Below are positions 35,901 to 41,560 of a stretch of 64,000 bases of DNA, piece by piece. The notes beneath the pieces were generated by a model. That model did not search any database. It saw only the letters and a list, made by a program, of their open reading frames with translations, and was not told the origin of the DNA. The DNA lies in the NCBI RefSeq assembly GCF_024298965.1, contig NZ_CP085193.1:11036001-11100000 (forward strand), in the 5' to 3' direction. This stretch comes from Streptomyces rapamycinicus NRRL 5491. Lineage in GTDB: Bacteria; Actinomycetota; Actinomycetes; Streptomycetales; Streptomycetaceae. The position numbers were made by a program, and so were the translations under genes. Every line of letters starts with the position of its first letter. Within the stretch, counting starts at the first letter, position 1.

Positions 35901-36511
35901 CTCGCGGACTGCCCGCGGTGTCCGTCTCCACCGATCTGGGCCTCACTCTGTTCGACGAGGCGTGCGCCGGGCTCGGGGAGGCGGTCCGGGTCACCACCGA
36001 AACGCCGGTCCCCGCACGCACCGAAGCGGACCGGCGGCCGGTGGAACAGCCCCCGGCGACCGAGGCTTCCGCGACCACGCTGCTGGAGCGGCTGGCCGGG
36101 CGGACGGAGGACGAGCAGGACGAGATCCTGCTGGAGCTGGTCCGTGGCCAGGTCGCCATGGTGCTCGGCCATCCCGACGCCACCATGATCGACCCGGACC
36201 GAGGCTTCGTGGACCTGGGCCTCGACTCGGTGGCGGCCCTGAAGCTCCGCAACCAGCTGGCCGGAGCCACCAGGCTCGAGCTGCCCGCCAGCCTCACCTT
36301 CGACCACCCCACGGCCGTCGACCTCGCCCGCCATCTGCGCGCCGAAATGCTGCCCGATGACGCGGCGGCCGCCATTCTCGTGCTCGAAGAGCTCAACAAA
36401 CTCGACGATTCGATCCTCGTGCTCGACCCGGCAGGCGCGGCACGGGTGCGGATCTCGACCCTGCTCCAGGACCTGGCCGCGAAGTGGGTCGAGCCGATGG
36501 ATCGTCCATGA
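2828..36511 (+). CDS. Giant seven-module type I polyketide synthase
   Basis: The gene encodes about 11,200 residues, near the upper limit for bacterial proteins. It has an N-terminal coiled-coil docking helix, seven KS-AT modules and a C-terminal docking tail (rich in Leu/Asp, ending LLQDLAAKW). All seven KS domains keep TACSSS, EAHGTG and NIGHTQ, so all are extending. AT choice by motif: GHSIG/HAFH (malonyl) in M1, 2, 4, 5 and 7; GHSQG/YASH (methylmalonyl) in M3 and M6. No thioesterase, loading or methyltransferase domain is present. The ATG at 2828 overlaps the previous stop (ATGA). An ATG at 2876 follows GAGGGG and begins [13 protein letters not shown], the usual docking-helix start, and may be the true one. 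Long stretches are near-identical between M1/M4 and M2/M5. Confidence 0.97.
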   Translation: MSSENVRPEIEGTGTGMSNDEKVLEYLKKLTADLRQTRQRLQDVEAKSREPIAIVGMSCRLPGGVSSPEDLWRLTESAVDAVSGFPTDRGWDLDGLYDPDPDRAGRSYAREGAFLPDAGHFDPGLFGISPREALAMDPQQRLLLEASWEALERAGIPTDSLKGSRTGVFAGLMSSDYVSRLSAVPDELEGYVGIGSAASVASGRVSYTLGLEGPAVTVDTACSSSLVALHLAVQALRSGECSLALAGGVTVMATPGTFVQFSRQRGLAADGRCKAFAAGADGTGWGEGVGMLVVERLSDAERLGHRVLAVVRGSAVNQDGASNGLTAPNGPSQQRVIRQALANARLSVVDVDAVEAHGTGTALGDPIEAQALLATYGQDRDAGRPLWLGSVKSNIGHTQAAAGVAGVIKMVMAMRHGVLPRTLHVDEPSPHVDWSAGAVELLTGQVAWPEVDRPRRVGVSAFGVSGTNAHVIVEQAPEVEESRAEGVALPAVPWVVSGAGEAAVRAQVERLREFVVGDPGLDPVDVGWSLATGRAGLSHRAVVVGADRGELLGALEGVPVVGVPVVGGLGVLFAGQGSQRLGMGRGLYEAYPVFAAAWDEVCGELDRYLDRPLGEVVWGDDAGLIGETAYAQAGLFALEVALYRLIRSWGVRPDYLLGHSIGELAAAFVAGVWSLEDAARVVAARGRLMQALPLGGAMVAVAASEDQVRPLLADGVVVAAVNGPESVVISGDEGAVHAIEERFAEGGVRTRRLRVSHAFHSARMDGMLAEFGEVLNGVEFCAPSVPVVSNVSGAVAGEELCSPEYWVRHVRETVRFADGLSTLREQGVGSFLELGPDGTLTALVDGDGVPVLRRDRPEPLAVMAALGGLYVRGVEVEWDAVFPGARRVDLPTYAFQRERFWLESSPGRPVTSAVDAGFWDAVERGDAEALGVDAEQPLSVALPALASWRRARQEQSVIDAWRYRLSWAPVTGPSSQLSGLWLVVVEPDEAEADVVAALRGAGAEVRVVTIDELDAGPVAGVVSLLSVEATVSLLQALVAAGGDAPLWCVTRGAVSVVDGDVVDPYASAVWGLGRVIGLEHPDRWGGLIDLPTAWGERTSGLLCSVLSGATGEDHTAIRGDEVLGCRLSRATTSGPGPSTAWEASGTALITGGTGALGNHVARWLAATGVDEIVLTSRRGADAPGARELVAELSATGLSARVVACDVADRDAVAELLDTIPELRVVVHAAGVPSWDPLSALTAQALEDGMRAKVAGAIHLDELTRDMPLDAFVLFSSVAGVWGSGSQSAYAAGNAFLDGLAWRRRGVGLVATSVAWGMWGGGGMAVGGEEFLVERGVSGMAPGLAVAALGRALGDGETALVVADVDWERFGSRFTALRPSPLLSELIPDASESGASLGEFAARCQTMSEGERMRVAVELVRVSAAAVLGHQGPEAIDPVRTFQEIGFDSLTAVELRDRIATATGIRPPATMIFDYPTPVALAEYLSVELLGSPQDSVAPLQATAPDDGDPIVIVGMSCRFPGDVESPEDLWRLVDSDGDAITAFPTDRGWDLTGLFDAAVGESGTSYARVGGFVQGAGEFDPGFFGISPREAIAMDPQQRLLLHAAWEAFERAGIPAASVRGSRTGVFVGASPQGYGHAEASEGYFLTGSSGSVISGRVSYTLGLEGPAVTVDTACSSSLVALHLAVQALRLGECSLALAGGVTVMATPTAFVEFSRQRGLAADGRCKSFAAGADGTGWSEGVGLLLVERLSDAERNGHPVLAVVSGSAVNQDGASNGLTAPNGPSQQRVIRQALASAGLSAVDVDAVEAHGTGTALGDPIEAQALLATYGQGRDADRPLWLGSVKSNIGHTQAAAGVAGVIKMVMAMRYGVLPQTLHVDEPSPHVDWSAGAVELLKERAAWPDVDRPRRAGVSSFGVSGTNAHVVLEQAPGVVEKSRGEGVALPAVPWVVSGVGEAAVRAQVERLREFVVGDPGLDPVDVGWSLVATRSGLSHRAVVVGADRGELLGGLGSVVVGVPVVGGLGVLFAGQGSQRLGMGRGLYEGYPVFALAWDEVCGELDRYLDRPLGEVVWGDDAGLIGETAYAQAGLFALEVALYRLIRSWGVRPDYLLGHSIGELAAAFVAGVWSLEDAARVVAARGRLMQALPLGGAMVAVAASEGEVRPLLAEGVVVAAVNGPESVVVSGDEGAVQVVVDVLAGRGVRTRRLRVSHAFHSARMDGMLAEFGEVLHGVEFCAPSVPVVSNVSGVVAGEELCSPEYWVRHVRETVRFADGLETLRGLGVGSFLELGPDGTLAALADGDGLPVLRRDRPEPLTVMAALGGLYVRGVQLDWDAVFPGARRVDLPTYAFQRERFWLEPSPGQPATSAVDAAFWDAVERGDLASFGIDTEQPLNSALPALSSWRRRRQERSLVESWRYRLDWSPIGAVSEQPSLRGTWLVVGDAGDDVVAVLRGAGADARMVTTAELGEVAAAGVVSLLPVEETVSLVQALGTAGIDAPLWCVTRGAVSVVDGDVVDPGQSGVWGLGRVIGLEHPDRWGGLIDVPAVVGEEAGVWLCRVLGGGTGEDQAAVRGGGAWGARLVRVSGSVLGSGLGGSVVWRGRGTALVTGGTGALGGHVARWLAGSGVESVVLASRRGMAAPGALELVAELEGLGVAVRVVRCDVGDRDQVAELVGPIGDLRVVVHAAGVLDDGVLESLTAERVREVMRVKVEGARYLDELTRGWDLDAFVLFSSAAGTVGNAGQGGYAAANAVLDGLAWRRRAEGLTATSVAWGAWADTGMGAGHARAMAPRLALAALQRALEDDETALMIADIDWERFGSRFTAVRPSPLLGELLGGAAHSTPAAGELVDRLRVLPPAERERTVLELVRGQVAVVLGHATPAAIDTAATFQSAGFDSLTAIELRNRLMAATGVQTPASVVFDYPTPELLAGHLREQLLGAGSAAFSTTVATAPVDDDSIAIIGMSCRFPGGVNSPEELWRLLESGTDAISAFPPDRGWDLVGGADGASVRAGGFLYTAAEFDPAFFGISPREAIAMDPQQRLLLEASWEVFERAGIAADALRGSPTGVFVGTNGQDYAALVGNAPQREDGHLATGSAASVASGRLSYTFGLEGPAITVDTACSSSLVAMHLAAQALRSGECRMALAGGATVMATPTAFAEFSRQGALAADGRCKAFAAGADGTGWGEGVGVLLLERLSDAERNGHRVLAVMRGSAVNQDGASNGLTAPNGPAQQRVIRQALANAGLASQDVDAVEAHGTGTTLGDPIEAQALLATYGQDREPDRPLLLGSVKSNIGHTQAAAGVAGVIKMVMAMRHGVLPQSLHIDEPTPHVDWTAGRIALLTEPSPWPQTGAPRRAAVSSFGVSGTNAHVILEQASVVAEPEETDTARTPEPPAVPWVLSARSEAGLRAHALRLRSFVSADADLRPVDVGWSLASARSVLSHRAVVVGADRDELLRGLEAVAGGSAVVGEARMRSGVVFVFPGQGSQWVGMALELVESSAVFAGRLGECAVALAPFVEWSLWDVLGDEVALGRVDVVQPVLWAVMVSLAELWRSFGVVPSVVVGHSQGEIAAACVAGGLSLEDGARVVALRSKALLALAGRGGMVSVPVAADRLRDRVGLSVAAVNGPVSTVVSGSVGVLDGVLAEFPEAKRVPVDYASHSVQVEEVREGLAEALAPVRPRVGEVPFFSTVTGRLMDTVELDAEYWYRNLRETVEFRSAIEGLLELGHTVFVEASPHPVLTVGVQDTADATATDIVVSGSLRRDDGGPARFLTALAELSVRGVATDWRQAFEGTGAQYVDLPTYPFQRERFWVEPTAPDMDRDAGVATADGEFWAAVEREDAASLAATLRVDDATLGDLLPALSAWRRRRHEWSALEAVRYQVNWKPLVDDRPATLSGAWLVVVSQADADHEWVSGVSETLAEYGAEPVVCLVDERHLDRALLADRLASMTGASSSRTSASGTSNTTGAASVSGVVSLVALDQRPHPDYASVPIGFAMTVLLTQALGDTGVEAPLWSLTQRAVSTGPADPLLASASASAFASAQALVWGVGRVIALEQPLRWGGLIDLPTEVNTRAREQLARVLSGVSGEDQVAIRMVGAFGRRLVHAPVLRTDLPSWQPSGTVLVTGGTGALGGHIARWLAREGAEHLVLTSRRGMSAPGASALVADLEAAGAVVTVAVCDVAERAQLAELVAGVGPLTAVVHTAALLDDATVESLTTEQLHRVLRVKVDGARHLHELTRDMELSAFVLFSSLSGTVGTPGQGNYAPGNAFLDALAEYRRAQGLVATSVAWGLWAGGGMGEGEAGEVARRHGVPALSPELAVAALRTAVEQGDAVVTVADIEWERHYAAFTATRPSPLLADLPEVRRLIDAGAASVVEETDLDRSGLSGHLAGLDGAEQRRLLLDLVRRNVAVVLGHTDPEAVSSHRAFQELGFDSVTAVEFRNRLGAATGLRLPATAVFDYPTPLALAEYARSELLGTAGEPLRAEPSGSPVDDDPIVIVGMSCRFPGGVSSPEDLWDFLTEGGDAMSAFPGDRGWDLTGLFHSDPGHPGTSYTRTGGFLHDATAFDADFFGISPREATAMDPQQRLLLEASWEAFERAGIDPRSLRGSETGVFAGTNGQDYASLLGGDQPQEFEGHVGTGNSASVMSGRIAYVLGLEGPALTVDTACSSSLVALHLAVQALRLGECSLALAGGVTVMATPGLFVEFSRQRGLAADGRCKAFAGAADGTGFSEGVGMLVVERLSDAERLGHRVLAVVRGSAVNQDGASNGLTAPNGPSQQRVIRQALANARLSVVDVDAVEAHGTGTALGDPIEAQALLATYGQGRDVDRPLWLGSVKSNIGHTQAAAGVAGVIKMVMAMRHGALPQSLHIDEPTPHVDWSAGAVELLTGQVAWPEAGRPRRVGVSAFGVSGTNAHVIVEQAPEVEESRAEGVALPAVPWVVSGAGEAAVRAQVERLREFVVGDPGLDPVDVGWSLATGRAGLSHRAVVVGADRGELLGALEGVPVVGVPVVGGLGVLFAGQGSQRLGMGRGLYEAYPVFAAAWDEVCAQLDQHLDRPLGEVVWGDDAQLIGETAYAQAGLFALEVALYRLIRSWGVRPDYLLGHSIGELAAVFVAGVWSLEDAARVVAARGRLMQALPLGGAMVAVAASEGEVRPLLSEGVVVAAVNGPESVVVSGDEGAVHAIEERFAEGGVRTRRLRVSHAFHSARMDGMLAEFGEVLNGVEFCAPSVPVVSNVSGAVAGEELCSPEYWVRHVRETVRFADGLSTLREQGVGSFLELGPDGTLTALVDGDGVPVLRRDRPEPLAVMAALGGLYVRGVEVGWGAVFPGARRVDLPTYAFQRERFWLESSPGRPVTSAVDAGFWDAVERGDAEALGVDAEQPLSVALPALASWRRARQEQSVIDGWRYRIGWTPIPALPGEPGLTGTWLVAVEPGVDSTDVADALRWAGASVEVVTGEAIGELDAGPVAGVVSLLSVEATVALVQALGAAGIDAPLWCVTRGAVSVGDGDVVDPYASAVWGLGRVIGLEHPDRWGGLIDLPTEADARVGASLAGVLAGRTGEDQVAIRAAGAWGARLNRATPVADTSAGWRGRGAALITGGTGALGGHVARWLAGTGVERIVLTSRRGIEAPGAAELVTELEECGVRVTVVACDIADREAVATLLATIPDLRVVVHAAGVPSWRAVDSLTPEEFEESTQSKVAGAANLDALLADAELDAFVLFSSVAGVWGSGSQSAYAAGNAFLDGLAWRRRGVGLVATSVAWGMWGGGGMAVGGEEFLVERGVSGMAPGLAVAALGRALGDGETALVVADVDWERFGSSFTALRPSPLLSELIPDTSESLASTLGEFAVELRGLPSEDRDRAVVELVRTHAAEVLGHQNPTAIGLDRTFQELGFDSLTAVELRDRLGTATQLRFPASVIFDYPTPAALAEHVCGAALGLAEEIQIPHTPSAVADDPIAIIGMSCRFPGGVDSPEALWRLVSAGGDAVSSFPSDRGWDLAGVYDADATRSGRSYVRSGGFLHDAAEFDAGFFGISPREATAMDPQQRLLLEASWEAFERAGIPASTLKGSQTGVFVGASAQGYGGGDGQAPEGSEGYLLTGNASSVVSGRVAYTFGLEGPAVTVDTACSSSLVALHWAVRALRSGECSLAVAGGVTVMATPATFVEFSRQRGLAADGRCKSFAAGADGTGWSEGVGLLLVERLSDAERNGHPVLAVVSGSAVNQDGASNGLTAPNGPSQQRVIRQALASAGLSAVDVDAVEAHGTGTTLGDPIEAQALLATYGQGRDADRPLWLGSVKSNIGHTQAAAGVAGVIKMVMAMRHGVLPQTLHVDEPSPHVDWSAGAVELLRERAAWPDVDRPRRVGVSAFGVSGTNAHVIVEQAPEVAGLEAEGVVLPAVPWVVSGAGEAAVRSQVERLRAFADRNPDLDPVDVGWSLVATRSGLSHRAVVVGADRGELLGALEGVPVVGVPVVGGLGVLFAGQGSQRLGMGRGLYEGYPVFAAAWDEVCGELDRYLDRPLGEVVWGDDAGLIGETAYAQAGLFALEVALYRLIRSWGVRPDYLLGHSIGELAAVFVAGVWSLEDAARVVAARGRLMQALPLGGAMVAVAASEGEVRPLLSEGVVVAAVNGPESVVVSGDEGAVHAIEERFAEGGVRTRRLRVSHAFHSARMDGMLAEFGEVLNGVEFCAPSVPVVSNVSGAVGGEEFCSPEYWVRHVRETVRFADGLSTLRELGVGSFLELGPDGTLTALVDGDGVPVLRRDRPEPLTVMAALGGLYVRGVEVDWGTVFLGARRVDLPTYAFQRERFWLESASDQTATSAVDAAFWDAVERGDALALGIDEEQPLSSVLPALSSWRRARQEQSVIDGWRYRLGWTPIPAVSGEVGLTGSWLVVVEAGTDSTDVAAALRWAGASVEVVTGEAIGELVAGPVAGVVSLLSVEATVSLLQVLVAAGVDAPLWCVTRGAVSVVDGDLVDPGQAGVWGLGRVIGLEHPDRWGGLVDLPGELDDGAGKALVGILARGSGEDQLAVRATGVWGARLTRATPVGGAGEVAAMWCGRGTALVTGGTGALGSRVARWLVDRGVERVVVTSRRGVEAPGAAELVAELGMRVRIVACDVGDREALAAVLAAVPDVRTVVHAAGVLDDGVLESLVPERVREVMRAKADGARHLHELTRDADLDAFVLFSSAAGTVGSAGQGSYAAANAVLDGLAWRRRAEGLVATSVAWGAWAESGMAAEVARSQGMDPTSALAALGQVLAADETTVMVADIDWAAFGARFTAARPSPLLSELLGDGSVPTAAADGEPADAFATRLEAMAERERAATVLDLVRRQVAAVLGHAAAEAIDPARPFQEIGFDSLTAVELRNRLTAATGVRFPASVIYDYPTPAALAEHVCREALGLGGRTPAPVVVRPVDGEPIAIIGMSCRFPGGVSSPEDLWGLLAEGRDAVSEFPADRGWNLAELYDPDPDHPGSSYVRAGGFLDDAAAFDPGFFGISPREALAMDPQQRLLLEVAWEAFERAHTSPATLKGSRTGVFIGTNGQDYAALASGAPRSAEGYLGTGSAASVASGRLAYTFGLEGPAVTVDTACSSSLVALHLAAQALRSGECSLALAGGATVMATPAAFLEFSRQRALAADGRCKAFAAAADGTGWGEGVGMLLVERLSDAERNGHRVLAVMRGSAVNQDGASNGLTAPNGPSQQRVIRQALANARLSATDIDVVEAHGTGTSLGDPIEAQALLATYGQGRAENTPLWLGSVKSNIGHTQAAAGVAGVIKMVMAMRHGVLPPTLHVDSPSPHVDWAAGQVELLVEAREWPRTGAPRRAGVSSFGVSGTNAHVIVEQGPVVARPDRARGSDLELPVPWVLSGAGEAGLRAQVERLASFIDAHPGLDPADVGWTLVAGRSRQSHRAVVVGADLAELRRGLDVVSTGGAARSGRKVVFVFPGQGSQWAGMALELLESSPVFAGRMGECADALAPFVEWSLLDVLGDEVALGRVDVVQPVLWAVMVSLAELWRSYGVVPSVVVGHSQGEIAAACVAGGLSLEDGARVVALRSRALLALSGRGGMVSVPVPADRLRDRPGLSVAAVNGPASTVVSGAVEVLDGVLAEFPEAKRIPVDYASHSPQVAEIQRELADVLAPVRPRGGHVAFHSTVTGRLTDTSELDADYWYRNLRHTVEFQSTVEALMNQGHTVFVEVSPHPVLTIGIQDTVETPDTPDTTDATGAPDAADTADVSGTADVTGADIVVTGTLRRDDGGPARFLTVLGDLHTRGVDVDWRPVFTGARTVDLPTYAFQRERFWLKPARAVTQASGLGLGDIEHPLLGAVLPLPGDEGGVLTGLLSLDGQPWLAHHMVRDTVVFPGTGFVELALRAGQHFGHSVVEELTLQTPLVVPDQGGVQVQVAVSAVDERGRRPVTVHSCRAGEWVLHASGTLGILGTPGATGAPGATGAPGATGAPGAPGAPGAPGAPGAPDVTGPRPAEVARPLQVWPPEGARSLDVSGMYEAMAERGYGYGPTFQGLRAAWTRDDEIYAEVALEPEAQDVAARCGAHPALLDAALHGVGLGRFLTDPGQAYLPFSWSGVALHAVGASAIRVVLSPAGPDAVSLEVTDPTGAPVLSVASLSLRPLTSERIADTRGVDQDSLYRVDWVEIPLPTAPAGSAPAEYDASPTFDAPVEYDTLALDALDALDAPDVPDVPVPDAVVLPCESAGDAVSTVVCRALAAVRRWLADERCARSRLAVLTRGAMATAPGESVEDLGAAAVWGLLRSAQAEHPDRFVLVDHDGHQDSRTVLAAALAAAADGGHAHLALRRGRVLTPQLAPLTPSATALSTTTPPATTPPAATPPAATPPAATPAPEAGAPWRMDVTSQGTLENLAAVPCPEAAGVLGAGQVRVAMHAAGVNFRDVVVALGMIPGQDVIGSEGAGVVLDIGPDVSGLAPGDRVMGLFSGAFGPVAVTDHRLLARLPEGWSFADAAATPVVFLTAMYGLMDLAGLRPGESVLVHSAAGGVGMAATQVARWLDAEVYATASPGKWDALRAGGVADDRIASSRSLEFADRFGRVDVVLNSLAGEYVDASLGLLADGGRFLEMGKTDIRDGERVAAEHGVRYQAFDLMDAGPDRVGELLRLLVSLFERGIFTALPTRVWDVRQAGDALRFLSQARHIGKLVLSIPQPLREGDTVLITGGTGTLGGLVARHLVERHGVRDLVLAGRRGPDAPGTAELAAALREYGARVRVVACDVADRDQLARLLDTVPGLRMVVHTAGVLDDGVIESLTPERVREVLRPKVDAAWYLHELTAGRELAEFVVFSSAAGVLGSPGQGAYAAANAWLDALMAHRRAAGLPGLSVAWGLWAERSGMTGHLSDRDLARMARAGATTLTTDQGLRLLDSARAATEALVLATPLDATALRAQADAGALPALFRGLVRTPIRRAAGAGPVADESSLRGRMAAMPVAEREQLVLDLVRTQVATVLGHGTPAAVDTARTFAETGFDSLTAVELRNRLRTATGVGLPATAIFDYPTPAVLAGHLLRELDGTVGEAVTRPAAPATATDRDPIVIVGMACRYPGGVTSPEELWELLATGRDAVADLPDDRGWDLDGLYSADPDSSGTSYVRAGGFVYDAGEFDAGFFGISPREALAMDPQQRLLLEVAWEAVERAGIPAASLKGSQTGVFVGAAAQGYGTGAGQAAEGSEGYFLTGGAGSVVSGRLSYTFGLEGSAVTVDTACSSSLVALHLAAQALRSGECSLALAGGVTVMATPGIFVEFSRQRGLAADGRCKAFADAADGTGWGEGVGMLLLERLSDARRNGHRVLAVVRGSAVNQDGASNGLTAPNGPSQQRVIRAALANAGLAASDVDAVEAHGTGTSLGDPIEAQALLATYGQERERPLLLGSIKSNIGHTQSAAGVAGVIKMVLAMRHGALPRTLHVDEPSTHVDWSAGAVELLTEPAEWPGASRPRRAGVSSFGVSGTNAHVILEQPPAEAESGPAPESESGPAPAVMPWVLSGQGERGLRAQAARLRSFLAARPESGPADVGWSLAATRSALSHRAAVVGADRAELLDGLAALAAGEPAPGVVLGTADPGRVGVLFAGQGTQRVGMGRELYQVFPVFAAAWDEVCAALDPHLDRPLDEVVTDATGALDATTYTQAGLFALEVSLFRLMSSWGVRPDYLLGHSIGELAAAHVAGLWSLEDAAKVVAARGRLMGALPPGGAMVALAAPEDQVRPFLADRVALAAVNGPSSVVVSGDEDAVCGVAEAFADRGVKTRRLRVGHAFHSPLMDEMLIAFAEVLGTVDFHTPRIAVVSNLSGAVAGEELCSPGYWVRQVRETVRFAAGLERLRELGTGTFLELGPDGTLTALAQAQVAGADAEFIPTLRADRPEPVTVTTALAQLHTHGVEPDWSAVFPGARRAELPTYAFQRSRFWLEPSRTPGDAADFGLGALDHPLVGASVPLPDADGVLLTGRVSADAHSWLTGRRTLGVPLFPATGFLELVLQAGFQCDCRTVDELTIHEPLVLPERGGVEVQVSVRGADESGRRPVTVYCRRDQRWVRHATAVLGADRPPAPERRPEPWPPTGARPLESGGTPAWRRDDEVFLDIELPEVAGAGAERWALHPALLEPALRGEALAGLVTAAEGTHLPFSWAGITLHTTGATRLRATLAPVGPDTVSLHVADAAGTPVLSVNSLVLRPVSGHRLRQANAALFRPVWAACRTRAEPDTGTVRWGLIGDPDAWKPDTLGAPVAVYPDLSAIEDVPDVILLPCVSEGGTASEVAVRVAEAVRTWLAGERFAASRLVLVTRGALATAAGEDVEDLAAAGVWSLVEPRQVAVAGRLTLVDTDACDLRMLPAAVAVGEDRVVVRAGAVLVPDLVTPVATRQDPPAWGPGTVLVTGGSAMAVSRHLAAEHGVRDLVLAGDGDAAELAALGATVRLAPCDPADGEALAALLAEIPGLRSVVHTAADAPDPTRAGALSPETLRPQLRSRVEAAWNLHLATRGLELDRFVLFTCADGTLGPAYADALAAHRRARGLPAVSVSTDLGLTLFDEACAGLGEAVRVTTETPVPARTEADRRPVEQPPATEASATTLLERLAGRTEDEQDEILLELVRGQVAMVLGHPDATMIDPDRGFVDLGLDSVAALKLRNQLAGATRLELPASLTFDHPTAVDLARHLRAEMLPDDAAAAILVLEELNKLDDSILVLDPAGAARVRISTLLQDLAAKWVEPMDRP
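2975..7290 (+). other. PKS module 1: KS-AT(malonyl)-KR(A-type)-ACP
   Basis: Residues about 50-1488 of the giant protein. KS cysteine is residue 222 (base 3491). AT serine is residue 660 in GHSIG, with HAFH downstream, indicating malonyl-CoA. The KR has TGGTGALG, lacks LDD (AGVPSWDPL instead) and carries Trp in GVWGSGSQ, the A-type mark, with catalytic Tyr 1289. ACP serine is residue 1448. Expected product: a hydroxyl of the A (L) configuration and an unsubstituted alpha carbon. The segment from about 3700 to 5700 is nearly the same DNA as module 4. Confidence 0.93.
3700..5700 (+). repeat. Long direct repeat, module 1 copy (pairs with 17044-19044)
   Basis: From the second half of KS1 through AT1 to the post-AT linker, the DNA is near-identical to module 4 at a constant offset of 13,344 bases, broken only by short patches (around 4170-4200 and 4640-4700). 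Codon use is odd for the window, with many TTG, GTG and GGT codons. It looks like a recently duplicated or gene-converted block. Confidence 0.85.
7349..11640 (+). other. PKS module 2: KS-AT(malonyl)-KR(B-type)-ACP
   Basis: Residues about 1508-2938. KS cysteine 1675, AT serine 2113 (GHSIG, HAFH: malonyl), KR with VLDDG (LDD, B-type) and Tyr 2745, ACP serine 2896. It should give a B (D) hydroxyl. The KR DNA (about 10310-11100) uses TTG leucine and GGT/GTG codons far more than flanking DNA, the same style as the AT regions of modules 1, 2, 4 and 5. Confidence 0.93.
7971..8560 (+). repeat. Direct repeat, module 2 copy (pairs with 21342-21931)
   Basis: KS2 DNA after the active-site region matches KS5 at an offset of 13,371 bases with only scattered substitutions, for example in the codons after GTGT. 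Both copies encode [18 protein letters not shown] and then [11 protein letters not shown], found in no other module here. Confidence 0.8.
11695..16270 (+). other. PKS module 3: KS-AT(methylmalonyl)-KR(B-type)-ACP
   Basis: Residues about 2956-4481. KS cysteine 3121. AT serine 3566 lies in GHSQG and the later motif is YASH, both typical of methylmalonyl-CoA. The KR has LLDDA (B-type), a Pro two residues before GQ in GTPGQGNY, and Tyr 4266. ACP serine 4437 (GFDSV). No DH is present between AT and KR. Two low-complexity Ser/Ala/Thr insertions sit in the KR structural half (bases about 14676-14750 and 14924-14955). Expected product: a B-type hydroxyl next to a methyl branch. Confidence 0.92.
14676..14955 (+). 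repeat. Ser/Ala/Thr low-complexity expansions in module 3
   Basis: Two in-frame expansions lie in the structural half of KR3. One, at about 14676-14750, is rich in AGC codons and encodes Ser/Thr/Gly/Ala. The other, at about 14924-14955, is a six-base repeat GCATCC encoding alternating Ala and Ser ([12 protein letters not shown]). The matching region of other modules lacks both. Confidence 0.75.
16318..20650 (+). other. PKS module 4: KS-AT(malonyl)-KR(A-type)-ACP
   Basis: Residues about 4497-5941. KS cysteine 4670, AT serine 5108 (GHSIG, HAFH: malonyl), KR without LDD and with GVWGSGSQ (A-type), Tyr 5741, ACP serine 5901. The AT and second half of the KS, and again the last third of the KR, are almost the same DNA as module 1 at a constant offset of about 13.35 kb. 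The first part of the KS differs more, so homogenisation is patchy. Confidence 0.93.
17044..19044 (+). repeat. Long direct repeat, module 4 copy (pairs with 3700-5700)
   Basis: This is the partner of the module 1 block. Differences cluster in short runs, for instance the stretch around 17970-18050 where the encoded residues change from GELDRYLD to AQLDQHLD. The match ends sharply just after [11 protein letters not shown] at about 19045. Confidence 0.85.
20704..25030 (+). other. PKS module 5: KS-AT(malonyl)-KR(B-type)-ACP
   Basis: Residues about 5959-7401. KS cysteine 6132, AT serine 6570 (GHSIG, HAFH: malonyl), KR with VLDDG (B-type) and Tyr 7203, ACP serine 7361. It is the counterpart of module 2 in the duplicated block: about 590 bases of KS DNA from 21342 match module 2 almost base for base. 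Expected product: a B-type hydroxyl and an unsubstituted alpha carbon. Confidence 0.93.
21342..21931 (+). repeat. Direct repeat, module 5 copy (pairs with 7971-8560)
   Basis: This is the partner of the module 2 block. Flanking KS5 DNA upstream is clearly different from KS2 and more G/C-rich at third positions, so the match has a sharp left edge. Confidence 0.8.
27461..27567 (+). repeat. Asp/Thr/Ala-rich insertion after AT6
   Basis: Between the AT6 core ([11 protein letters not shown]) and the shared [14 protein letters not shown] segment lies an Asp/Thr/Pro/Ala-rich stretch built from near-repeats of GACACC and GACGTC. The same place in module 3 holds only a few residues (ADATAT), so this is an expansion within module 6. 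Confidence 0.7.
28142..28249 (+). repeat. Collagen-like Gly-X-Y repeat inside DH6
   Basis: Twelve perfect Gly-X-Y triplets (GTP, then GAT and GAP units, ending in six GAP in a row) are encoded by a nine-base repeat of GGC/GGA-GCC-CCC/ACC. The insertion falls between HASGTLG and the [12 protein letters not shown] segment, the linker joining the two hot-dog halves of the DH. The upstream DH has only a short Pro-containing linker there. The frame is intact and both catalytic motifs flank it. Confidence 0.9.
28871..28932 (+). repeat. Leu-Asp-Ala / Pro-Asp-Val tandem repeat between DH6 and ER6
   Basis: A nine-base repeat (CTCGACGCC) encodes LDALDALDA and then [10 protein letters not shown] ahead of the conserved AVVLPCES segment. 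It lies in the structural half of the KR, which precedes the ER in this module type. It is in frame and looks like replication-slippage growth. Confidence 0.7.
29327..29400 (+). repeat. 15-base tandem repeat encoding a Thr-Pro-Pro-Ala linker before ER6
   Basis: About four and a half copies of a 15-base unit (ACCACACCGCCCGCC, later GCCACTCCGCCCGCC) encode TTPPA and ATPPA units. They sit directly before the ER domain, which starts near [14 protein letters not shown], so they act at most as a flexible linker. Confidence 0.85.
31493..36350 (+). other. PKS module 7: KS-AT(malonyl)-[dead DH]-[dead KR]-ACP
   Basis: Residues about 9556-11175. KS cysteine 9728 and AT serine 10176 (GHSIG, HAFH: malonyl) look normal. 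The DH is dead: the catalytic His is Arg 10476 ([11 protein letters not shown]), the second-motif Asp-His is LEPALRG, and the YGPxFQGL stretch is deleted. The KR is dead too: the glycine loop reads [11 protein letters not shown], the Ser reads FTCAD, and the region holding the YxxxN pair is deleted. ACP serine 11134 (GLDSV) remains. The module should leave a beta-ketone. It ends in a docking tail, not a thioesterase. Confidence 0.9.
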
Positions 36512-36551
36512 CCACACACCATCACTTGACACGCATACGAGGGAGTCAACA

Positions 36552-37745
36552 GTGAGCGAGACCTTGTCCCTTCCGGGGACCGTGAAGGCCGAACGGCGTT
36601 GTCCGTACGACCCGCCGGAGGCACACCGCCGACTGCGGGACGCGGGCGAACTGGGCAAACTGGAGCTGCCCGGCGGTCTGGTGATGTGGTTCCTGACCAA
36701 GCACGACGACATCAGGACCATGCTGGCCGACTCCCGGTTCAGTGGTGCGAGGGTGCCGTTCCCGGCGATGAGCCCGGAGATACCCGCGGGCTTCTTCTTC
36801 TCCATGGACCCGCCGGACCACACCCGCTACCGCCGCACCCTCACTGCCGAGTTCTCGGTGCGCGGTGCACGCGAACTGACCGGCCGGATCGAGCGGCTGG
36901 CCGACCGGCACCTCGATGCGATGGAGGCGGCGGGCACGAGCGCGGACCTCGTGGCGGCCTATGCCAGCCCGGTGCCCGCGATGGTGATCTCCGAAATCCT
37001 CGGCGTGCCGTACACCTACCACCAGAAGTTCGACCACGAGGTACGCACGCTCCGGGAGACCGGCGGCGACGATCAGGCCGTCGGCGCGATGGCGACCGCG
37101 TGGTGGGACGAGATGCGCGGATTCGTGCGTGCCAAGCGGGCAGAGCCCGGGGACGACATGATCAGCAGGCTGCTGCACGATGACGTCGAGGGCGGTGCGC
37201 TGACCGACGAGGAGGTGGTCGGCATCGCCATGACCATCATTTTCGCCGGTCATGAACCGGTGGAGAACCTGATCGGCCTCGGCATGCTGGCGCTGTTCCA
37301 GGACCATGAGCAGCTGACCCGGCTGCGGGAAAACCCCGACCTCATTGACAGCGCCGTGGAGGAGTTCCTTCGGTACTTCCCTGTCAACAACTTCGGCACC
37401 GTGCGTACCGCCACCGAGGATGCCGTGATCAACGGTCACCCCATCGCGAAGGGCGAGATCGTGGCCGGTCTGGTGTCCACCGCCAACCGGGACCCCGAGC
37501 GGTTCGCCGACCCCGACCACCTTGTCCTCGACCGGTCGCACACCTCGCACCTCGCGTTCGGGCACGGTGTGCACCAGTGTCTGGGCCAGCAGCTGGCGAG
37601 GGTGGAATTGAAGGTGCTCCTACAGCGGCTGCTCGTCAGGTTCCCCGCGCTGCGGCTGGCGGTGGCCCCGGAGGAGATCAGGTACCGGGAGAACACCTCG
37701 TTCTACGGTGTCCACGAGCTGCCGGTGACCTGGGCGGCCGAATAG
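36552..37745 (+). CDS. Cytochrome P450 (PKS tailoring oxygenase)
   Basis: The 397-residue soluble bacterial P450 starts at GTG 36552, six bases after GAGGGAG. It has the ExxR helix (EEFLR) and the heme loop FGHGVHQCLG with Cys 343. The I-helix reads AGHEPVENL (residues 232-240): the usual acid is Glu 235, but the Thr that normally follows and serves oxygen activation is Pro 236. It starts 40 bases after the PKS stop on the same strand and probably hydroxylates or oxidises the polyketide. The site of oxidation cannot be told from the sequence. No ferredoxin gene is nearby. Confidence 0.93.
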   Translation: MSETLSLPGTVKAERRCPYDPPEAHRRLRDAGELGKLELPGGLVMWFLTKHDDIRTMLADSRFSGARVPFPAMSPEIPAGFFFSMDPPDHTRYRRTLTAEFSVRGARELTGRIERLADRHLDAMEAAGTSADLVAAYASPVPAMVISEILGVPYTYHQKFDHEVRTLRETGGDDQAVGAMATAWWDEMRGFVRAKRAEPGDDMISRLLHDDVEGGALTDEEVVGIAMTIIFAGHEPVENLIGLGMLALFQDHEQLTRLRENPDLIDSAVEEFLRYFPVNNFGTVRTATEDAVINGHPIAKGEIVAGLVSTANRDPERFADPDHLVLDRSHTSHLAFGHGVHQCLGQQLARVELKVLLQRLLVRFPALRLAVAPEEIRYRENTSFYGVHELPVTWAAE

Positions 37746-37777
37746 CCGCGACCGGGGCCGTAAGGCACGGTGCGGGC

Positions 37778-37824
37778 GGTGGCCGCGGGGTCCGGCGCGA
37801 ACGGTCGCCGGATACCCGGCCACC
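37778..37824 (+). terminator. Imperfect hairpin after the P450 gene
   Basis: Arms GGTGGCCG (37778-37785) and CGGCCACC (37817-37824) pair perfectly, and inner GGTCCGGCG and CGCCGGA segments extend the stem with a small bulge. It lies 33 bases after the P450 stop. It is a plausible end for the PKS-P450 transcript, without a T run, as is common in Streptomyces. Confidence 0.4.
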
Positions 37825-37845
37825 GGCTCATCGTGACCGCGGACC

Positions 37846-38277
37846 TCAAGAGCCGAGCCGGCCGCCGGTCAGCCGGGCCAGCGGGCGGCGACGGCGAGCC
37901 GCGCGCCTGCGCAGGACGACCGCGGTGGTGGCGCCCGCCGCGGCGGCACCGGCACCGGCGACGGCTGCCAGGACCTTCCGTGCCTTGATCGCCACCCAGG
38001 CCGAACCCGCCGCCGCGGCCGCCTTCTTGGGCGCCTCAGCGGCCACCGTACGACCGGTGGTCACGGCCTTCCCGGCGGCCACTTGAGCCTTGTCGGCGGC
38101 GACATGCGCGGTGTGCGCCGCGCTCGTCGCCGCGCCGGCCGCGGCGGTCTTCGCCGTGGTCTCCGCCTTGCCCGCGGTGTCCTTGGCCTTTTCCGCGGTC
38201 TCCTTGGCCTTGGTGGCGGTGGCCTTCGTGTTCACGTCGGTGCTCCGGGTAGTGTGTGCGTTCCTTTTCTCGGTCAT
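37846..38277 (-). CDS. Ala/Lys-rich LEA-like protein with one membrane segment
   Basis: The 143-residue protein begins MTEKRNAHTTRS. Its first 100 residues are repeats rich in Ala, Lys, Thr and Glu (KAKETAEKAKDTAGKAETT), like LEA or apolipoprotein-type amphipathic helices. One hydrophobic segment follows (VLAAVAGAGAAAAGATTAVV) and then an Arg-rich tail. A longer reading to 38457 is possible, but its extra part is Arg-rich and unlike coding sequence, so ATG 38277 is preferred; the ribosome binding site is weak (GGTGA). No function can be assigned. It is convergent with the P450 gene. Confidence 0.6.
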   Translation of the reverse strand: MTEKRNAHTTRSTDVNTKATATKAKETAEKAKDTAGKAETTAKTAAAGAATSAAHTAHVAADKAQVAAGKAVTTGRTVAAEAPKKAAAAAGSAWVAIKARKVLAAVAGAGAAAAGATTAVVLRRRAARRRRPLARLTGGRLGS

Positions 38278-38342
38278 GTTCACCGCGTTACCACTCGACC
38301 CGACAGCAAACCCGCGCCCCCGGGGGCATTGGCGCCCTCGGA

Positions 38343-38645
38343 TCATTCGGTGTCCGAGCCACCCGAGTCGCCCGAGCCGCGCCGCTGCTGGAACAGCACA
38401 AACCCTCCGGCCAGGGCGAACAGACAGACGCCGATGATGATGCCCACGGCGGGCCACGCGGATCCGCCGTCAGACGCCTCCGACTCGAACGTCAGGGTGA
38501 CATTCTTTGCCAGGGCGCGGGAGCCGGAGGCGCTCACCTCGGTGTGAGCCAGGGCGGGGGCCGCCGTGGCGAGGACGAGCGCCGAGGTGGCGACGGCCAG
38601 GGCGCCGATCCGCCGCGGGCGGCACGGCAGACGATGTGCTTTCAC
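38343..38645 (-). CDS. Small secreted, membrane-anchored protein with CopC/YcnI-like start
   Basis: GTG 38645 is chosen because GAGGAGAG lies six or seven bases upstream. The 100-residue product has an Arg-rich start and a hydrophobic signal ending ALAHTEV, about 30 extracytoplasmic residues (ASGSRALAKNVTLTFES), then one membrane helix (AVGIIIGVCLFALAGGFVLF) and a short charged tail. An exposed His right after signal cleavage and the VTLTF strand recall CopC and YcnI copper proteins, but the domain is far shorter, so copper binding is only a guess. Confidence 0.6.
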   Translation of the reverse strand: MKAHRLPCRPRRIGALAVATSALVLATAAPALAHTEVSASGSRALAKNVTLTFESEASDGGSAWPAVGIIIGVCLFALAGGFVLFQQRRGSGDSGGSDTE

Positions 38646-38803
38646 GGTATCTCTCCTCGTCCGAGGGGCGGGCACCCGAGCCCTCCGCACCGGTCACCCG
38701 GCGCGCTCACCAGGTGTGTTCACATTCTCCGGTACGTACGGCCCGGGTGCGATGTTCAGGACGGCACGGGAGCCGTGTCCCAGTGCGGTGATGTGCCCGG
38801 TGG

Positions 38804-39313
38804 TCAGGTGGTGGGCAGGTCGAGGGCCGTTCCGTACAGCCGGGACACCCGGATCCTGATCACGACCCGCCGGTCCGCCACCAACTGCTCCAGGAAGGCC
38901 GTCTCGTCGTGTGGATCGGCGAAACCGGGCGTCATGGACAGCAGTTCCCGCCCGACCGCGTCCCCGGCGACGGCCGTCACCTCCGACACCTCCGCTTCGC
39001 CCTCGGCGACAGCGAACGACCAGCCGTCCGGGGCGCCCACATGCACGGCGGCGCGCGGGTCGCGGCGCAGCTGACGCACCTTGAGCCGGTCGGCGGTCGA
39101 GGAGACGCGCAGCACGCGCTCCCCGGGGCTCCACTGGTGGATCACGGTCGACAGATGGGGGTGGCCGCTGCGCTTGACGGTGGCGAGCACACCGAACCGC
39201 TGGTCCCGCAGTGTCCGGGACAGCTCCTCCTCGGTGAGCACCCGGGGCGCGGGTCCGGCACCGGGCTTCGTCTCGGCGCCGCTCGCCGGGCTCTTGTCCT
39301 CGGTCGTCATCAT
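38804..39313 (-). CDS. Pyridoxamine 5'-phosphate oxidase-like flavin/F420-binding protein
   Basis: The 169-residue protein has the split-barrel signature of the PPOX class (RFGVLATVKRSGHPHLSTVIH, then VLRVSSTADRLKVRQLRRDPRAAVHV). In actinomycetes such proteins bind FMN or F420 and reduce or protect against reactive compounds; the substrate is unknown. Two ATGs in a row open the frame, about ten bases after GAAAGG. It starts 41 bases after the MFS stop on the same strand and may be co-transcribed with that pump and its MarR regulator. Confidence 0.85.
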   Translation of the reverse strand: MMTTEDKSPASGAETKPGAGPAPRVLTEEELSRTLRDQRFGVLATVKRSGHPHLSTVIHQWSPGERVLRVSSTADRLKVRQLRRDPRAAVHVGAPDGWSFAVAEGEAEVSEVTAVAGDAVGRELLSMTPGFADPHDETAFLEQLVADRRVVIRIRVSRLYGTALDLPTT

Positions 39314-39354
39314 ATGAGTGAACCTTTCGCAGGTGGTGATGGCGGAGGAGGGGA

Positions 39355-40839
39355 TCAGGCGGTGGTGACCGGTGTGGCGGGCGGATTGGCGTTCCGCGGC
39401 ATGGCAGGGGGCTTCCGGGCAGGTCGTCGCAGTACGGTGACCGCCACCGCGAAGGCCGTCACGATGAGTCCGGTGCCGACGGCGAAGGCCAGGTGGTAGC
39501 CGCCGGTCAGCGCCTCGGCCCGGCCCTCGCCCCGGGCGAGCAGGGCGTCCGTGCGGGAGGCGGCCAGGGTGGACAGCACCGCGACGCCCAGCGCCATGCC
39601 GATCTGCTGGGTGGTGTTGAACAGCCCGGAGACGAGCCCGGCGTCGTCCTCCTTCGCGCCGGACATTCCAAGGCTGGTCAGCGCCGGGAGGGCCAGCCCG
39701 AAACCGGCGGCGAGCAGCATCACCGGGAGGAGGTCGGGGACGTACCGGGCGTGCGTGGGGACGCGGATGAGCAGGCCGAGAACGCCGGTCAGGAGGACCA
39801 GCCCGGTCAGCAGTACCGCGCGGTCGCCGAAGCGGGCGCTGAGCCGCGCGGGGACGCCGAGGGACACCGCGCCGATGGCGATGGCGGCCGGGAGCATGGC
39901 CAGACCGGTTCTGGTGGCGTCGTACCCCAGCACATTGCGCAGATAGAGGGCGACGAGGATCTGGAACGAGAAGAGCGCGGCCACCATCAGGAGCTGGACC
40001 AGATTGGCCCCCGCCACCCCGCGCGACCGCAGGATCCGCAGGGGCATCAGCGGCGTGCGGGCGGTGGCCTGGCGGACCAGGAACAGGGCGATCAGGACGA
40101 TGGAGACGGCGCCGAGGGCGAGTGTGTGCGCCGCCGTCCAGCCGTAGTCCGCCACCTTGACCACAGTGTAGATGCCCAGCATCAGCCCGGCCGTGACGAG
40201 CAGGGCGCCGAGGACATCGGCGCCCGCCGCGAGGCCCGGCCCGCGGTCGGCGGGCAGGACGGGTATGGCGACCGCGAGCGTCAGCAGCCCGATCGGCAGA
40301 TTGATCAGGAAGATCCAGTGCCAGCTGAGCGCGTCGGTGAGGAGACCGCCGAGCACCTGGCCGATCGACGCTCCGGCGGCGCCGGTGAAGCTGAACACGG
40401 CGATCGCCTTTGACCGTTCGGCGGGTTCGCTGAAGAGCGTGACGAGGATGCCCAGGCTGACCGCCGAGGCCATCGCGCTGCCGACCCCCTGGAGGAAACG
40501 TGCGGCGATCAGCGTCGCGGGGGAGGTGGCCACGGCCGCGAGCAGCGAGGCCGCGGTGAACACCGCGGTGCCGGCCAGGAATACGCGCTTGCGCCCGATG
40601 AGATCGCCGATGCGGCCGCCGAGCAGCAGCAGACCGCCGAACGCGATCAGGTAGGCGTTGACGACCCAGCTGAGCCCGGCGGGGGAGAACCGCAGATCGC
40701 TCTGGATGGCGGGCATGGCCACGGTCACGATGCTGCCGTCGAGGATCACCATCAGCATCCCGGTGGCGATGACCCCGAGGGCCAGTTGGCGTGAAGGGGG
40801 AACGCGGGGAGACGCCGGGTCGGAAGAGGTGGCGGACAT
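39355..40839 (-). CDS. MFS drug/metabolite exporter (DHA2, 14-helix type)
   Basis: The 494-residue membrane protein has the DHA2 (EmrB/QacA) marks: LDGSIVTVAMPAIQ in helix 1, GGRIGDLIGRKRVF in the first cytoplasmic loop and GAAGASIGQVLGGLL in helix 5. Expected role: proton-driven efflux of drugs or metabolites. The start at 40839 follows AGGAG by eight bases. The MarR gene lies 118 bases upstream on the same strand and probably controls it. A perfect inverted repeat covers its ribosome binding site. Confidence 0.93.
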   Translation of the reverse strand: MSATSSDPASPRVPPSRQLALGVIATGMLMVILDGSIVTVAMPAIQSDLRFSPAGLSWVVNAYLIAFGGLLLLGGRIGDLIGRKRVFLAGTAVFTAASLLAAVATSPATLIAARFLQGVGSAMASAVSLGILVTLFSEPAERSKAIAVFSFTGAAGASIGQVLGGLLTDALSWHWIFLINLPIGLLTLAVAIPVLPADRGPGLAAGADVLGALLVTAGLMLGIYTVVKVADYGWTAAHTLALGAVSIVLIALFLVRQATARTPLMPLRILRSRGVAGANLVQLLMVAALFSFQILVALYLRNVLGYDATRTGLAMLPAAIAIGAVSLGVPARLSARFGDRAVLLTGLVLLTGVLGLLIRVPTHARYVPDLLPVMLLAAGFGLALPALTSLGMSGAKEDDAGLVSGLFNTTQQIGMALGVAVLSTLAASRTDALLARGEGRAEALTGGYHLAFAVGTGLIVTAFAVAVTVLRRPARKPPAMPRNANPPATPVTTA

Positions 40840-40844
40840 GCGGA

Positions 40845-40873
40845 CACTCCTGTCAGTAGGCGCGACAGGAGTG
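40845..40873. promoter_or_regulatory. Perfect 10-base inverted repeat over the MFS ribosome binding site
   Basis: CACTCCTGTC (40845-40854) and GACAGGAGTG (40864-40873) are exact reverse complements, nine bases apart. On the minus strand the arm nearer the gene contains the AGGAG of the MFS gene. It could be an operator for the neighbouring MarR protein or an mRNA hairpin that hides the ribosome binding site. Confidence 0.7.
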
Positions 40874-40879
40874 ACCGTA

Positions 40880-40908
40880 GCAGATGGTTTTGTTGCAGAC
40901 TATTTGTT
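40880..40908. promoter_or_regulatory. Tandem direct repeat in the marR-MFS gap
   Basis: GCAGATGGTTTTGTT (40880-40894) is followed at once by GCAGACTATTTGTT. The two copies share GCAGA and a T-rich second half, in an AT-rich patch unlike the surroundings. On the minus strand a possible -10 (TACGGT, 40874-40879) lies at its edge. It is a candidate promoter or binding region for the MFS gene. Confidence 0.45.
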
Positions 40909-40957
40909 TCGGCTCTACTTGGGCGGTCGTGTGACGGGCCGCGCGGGTGTCTCCGCT

Positions 40958-41446
40958 CTACTTCTCGCGCTGCCGCGCCCTCCGGGCCGGGCGGGGGCTC
41001 TCGGCGGGCGTGGCCAGATGCCCCTCGGACAGCCGGGTCAACGCCCTTACCAGTGCGGCGCGTTGGGTCTCGGGTAGCGCTGCCAGCGCCTCACGGTGGA
41101 CTCGGTCCACGATCTCCTGGCTCCGCTCGGCGATCCGCGCACCCTCCTCGGTGACCGCGATGATCCGGGCCCGGCGATCATGGGTAGCGGCGCGTCGCTC
41201 CGCAAGCCCTGCCTTCTCCAGGGCATCCACCGTCACCACCATCGTGGTCTTGTCCATGTCGCCGATCTCGGCGAGCTGCGCCTGGGTGCGCTCCTCCGCC
41301 AGGGCGTGGACCAGTACGCAGTGCATCCGCGACGTCAGCCCGATCTCGGCGAGCGCGGCCGACATCTGGGTGCGGAGGACGTGGCTGGTGTGGTCGAGGA
41401 GGAACGACAGGTCGGGTTCGGTCTTGGTGGGCGCCATGGCGGTCAT
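40958..41446 (-). CDS. MarR-family transcriptional regulator
   Basis: The 162-residue winged-helix regulator has a helix-turn-helix and wing in TQAQLAEIGDMDKTTMVVTVDALEKAGLAERR, with the DxR-type wing THDRRARI. MarR proteins usually repress a nearby pump until a ligand binds. The MFS exporter directly downstream on the same strand is the likely target, and the inverted repeat between them a possible site. No strong ribosome binding site precedes ATG 41446; ATG 41437 is an alternative. Confidence 0.92.
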   Translation of the reverse strand: MTAMAPTKTEPDLSFLLDHTSHVLRTQMSAALAEIGLTSRMHCVLVHALAEERTQAQLAEIGDMDKTTMVVTVDALEKAGLAERRAATHDRRARIIAVTEEGARIAERSQEIVDRVHREALAALPETQRAALVRALTRLSEGHLATPAESPRPARRARQREK

Positions 41447-41507
41447 GTGGCCCAGGGTAACAATTCGATCCGTACTGGATTATCCGGAACAGTCCATCTG
41501 GAGGGTC

Positions 41508-41534
41508 GGAGGTCCAGGAGGTCCAGGAGGTCAG
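41508..41534. repeat. Three 9-base tandem repeats
   Basis: GGAGGTCCA occurs at 41508-41516 and 41517-41525, with a third copy GGAGGTCAG at 41526-41534. They lie between the LysR stop and the MarR start. No coding frame uses them; they look like slippage. Confidence 0.6.
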
Positions 41535-41560
41535 GGGGCCAGGCGGACCGCGGGCACGGG

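Noticed and set aside
2828..36511. KS-Q or other loading-type module in the giant PKS
   Set aside because: All seven KS domains keep the active cysteine (TACSSS); none shows the Gln swap of loading KS domains.
36357..36551. Upstream extension of the P450 frame to 36357
   Set aside because: It overlaps the PKS end, reads as the PKS sequence in another frame, and a clear GAGGGAG site precedes GTG 36552.
2540..36823. Very long minus-strand reading frames opposite the PKS genes (hundreds to about 1,590 codons)
   Set aside because: They are rich in Arg, His, Pro and Gln, repeat with each module and have no domain motifs. They are antisense shadows caused by G/C-ending codons on the coding strand.
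38083..39074. Plus-strand reading frames across 38.1-39.1 kb
   Set aside because: They run opposite three minus-strand genes with proper motifs and ribosome binding sites, and themselves show none.
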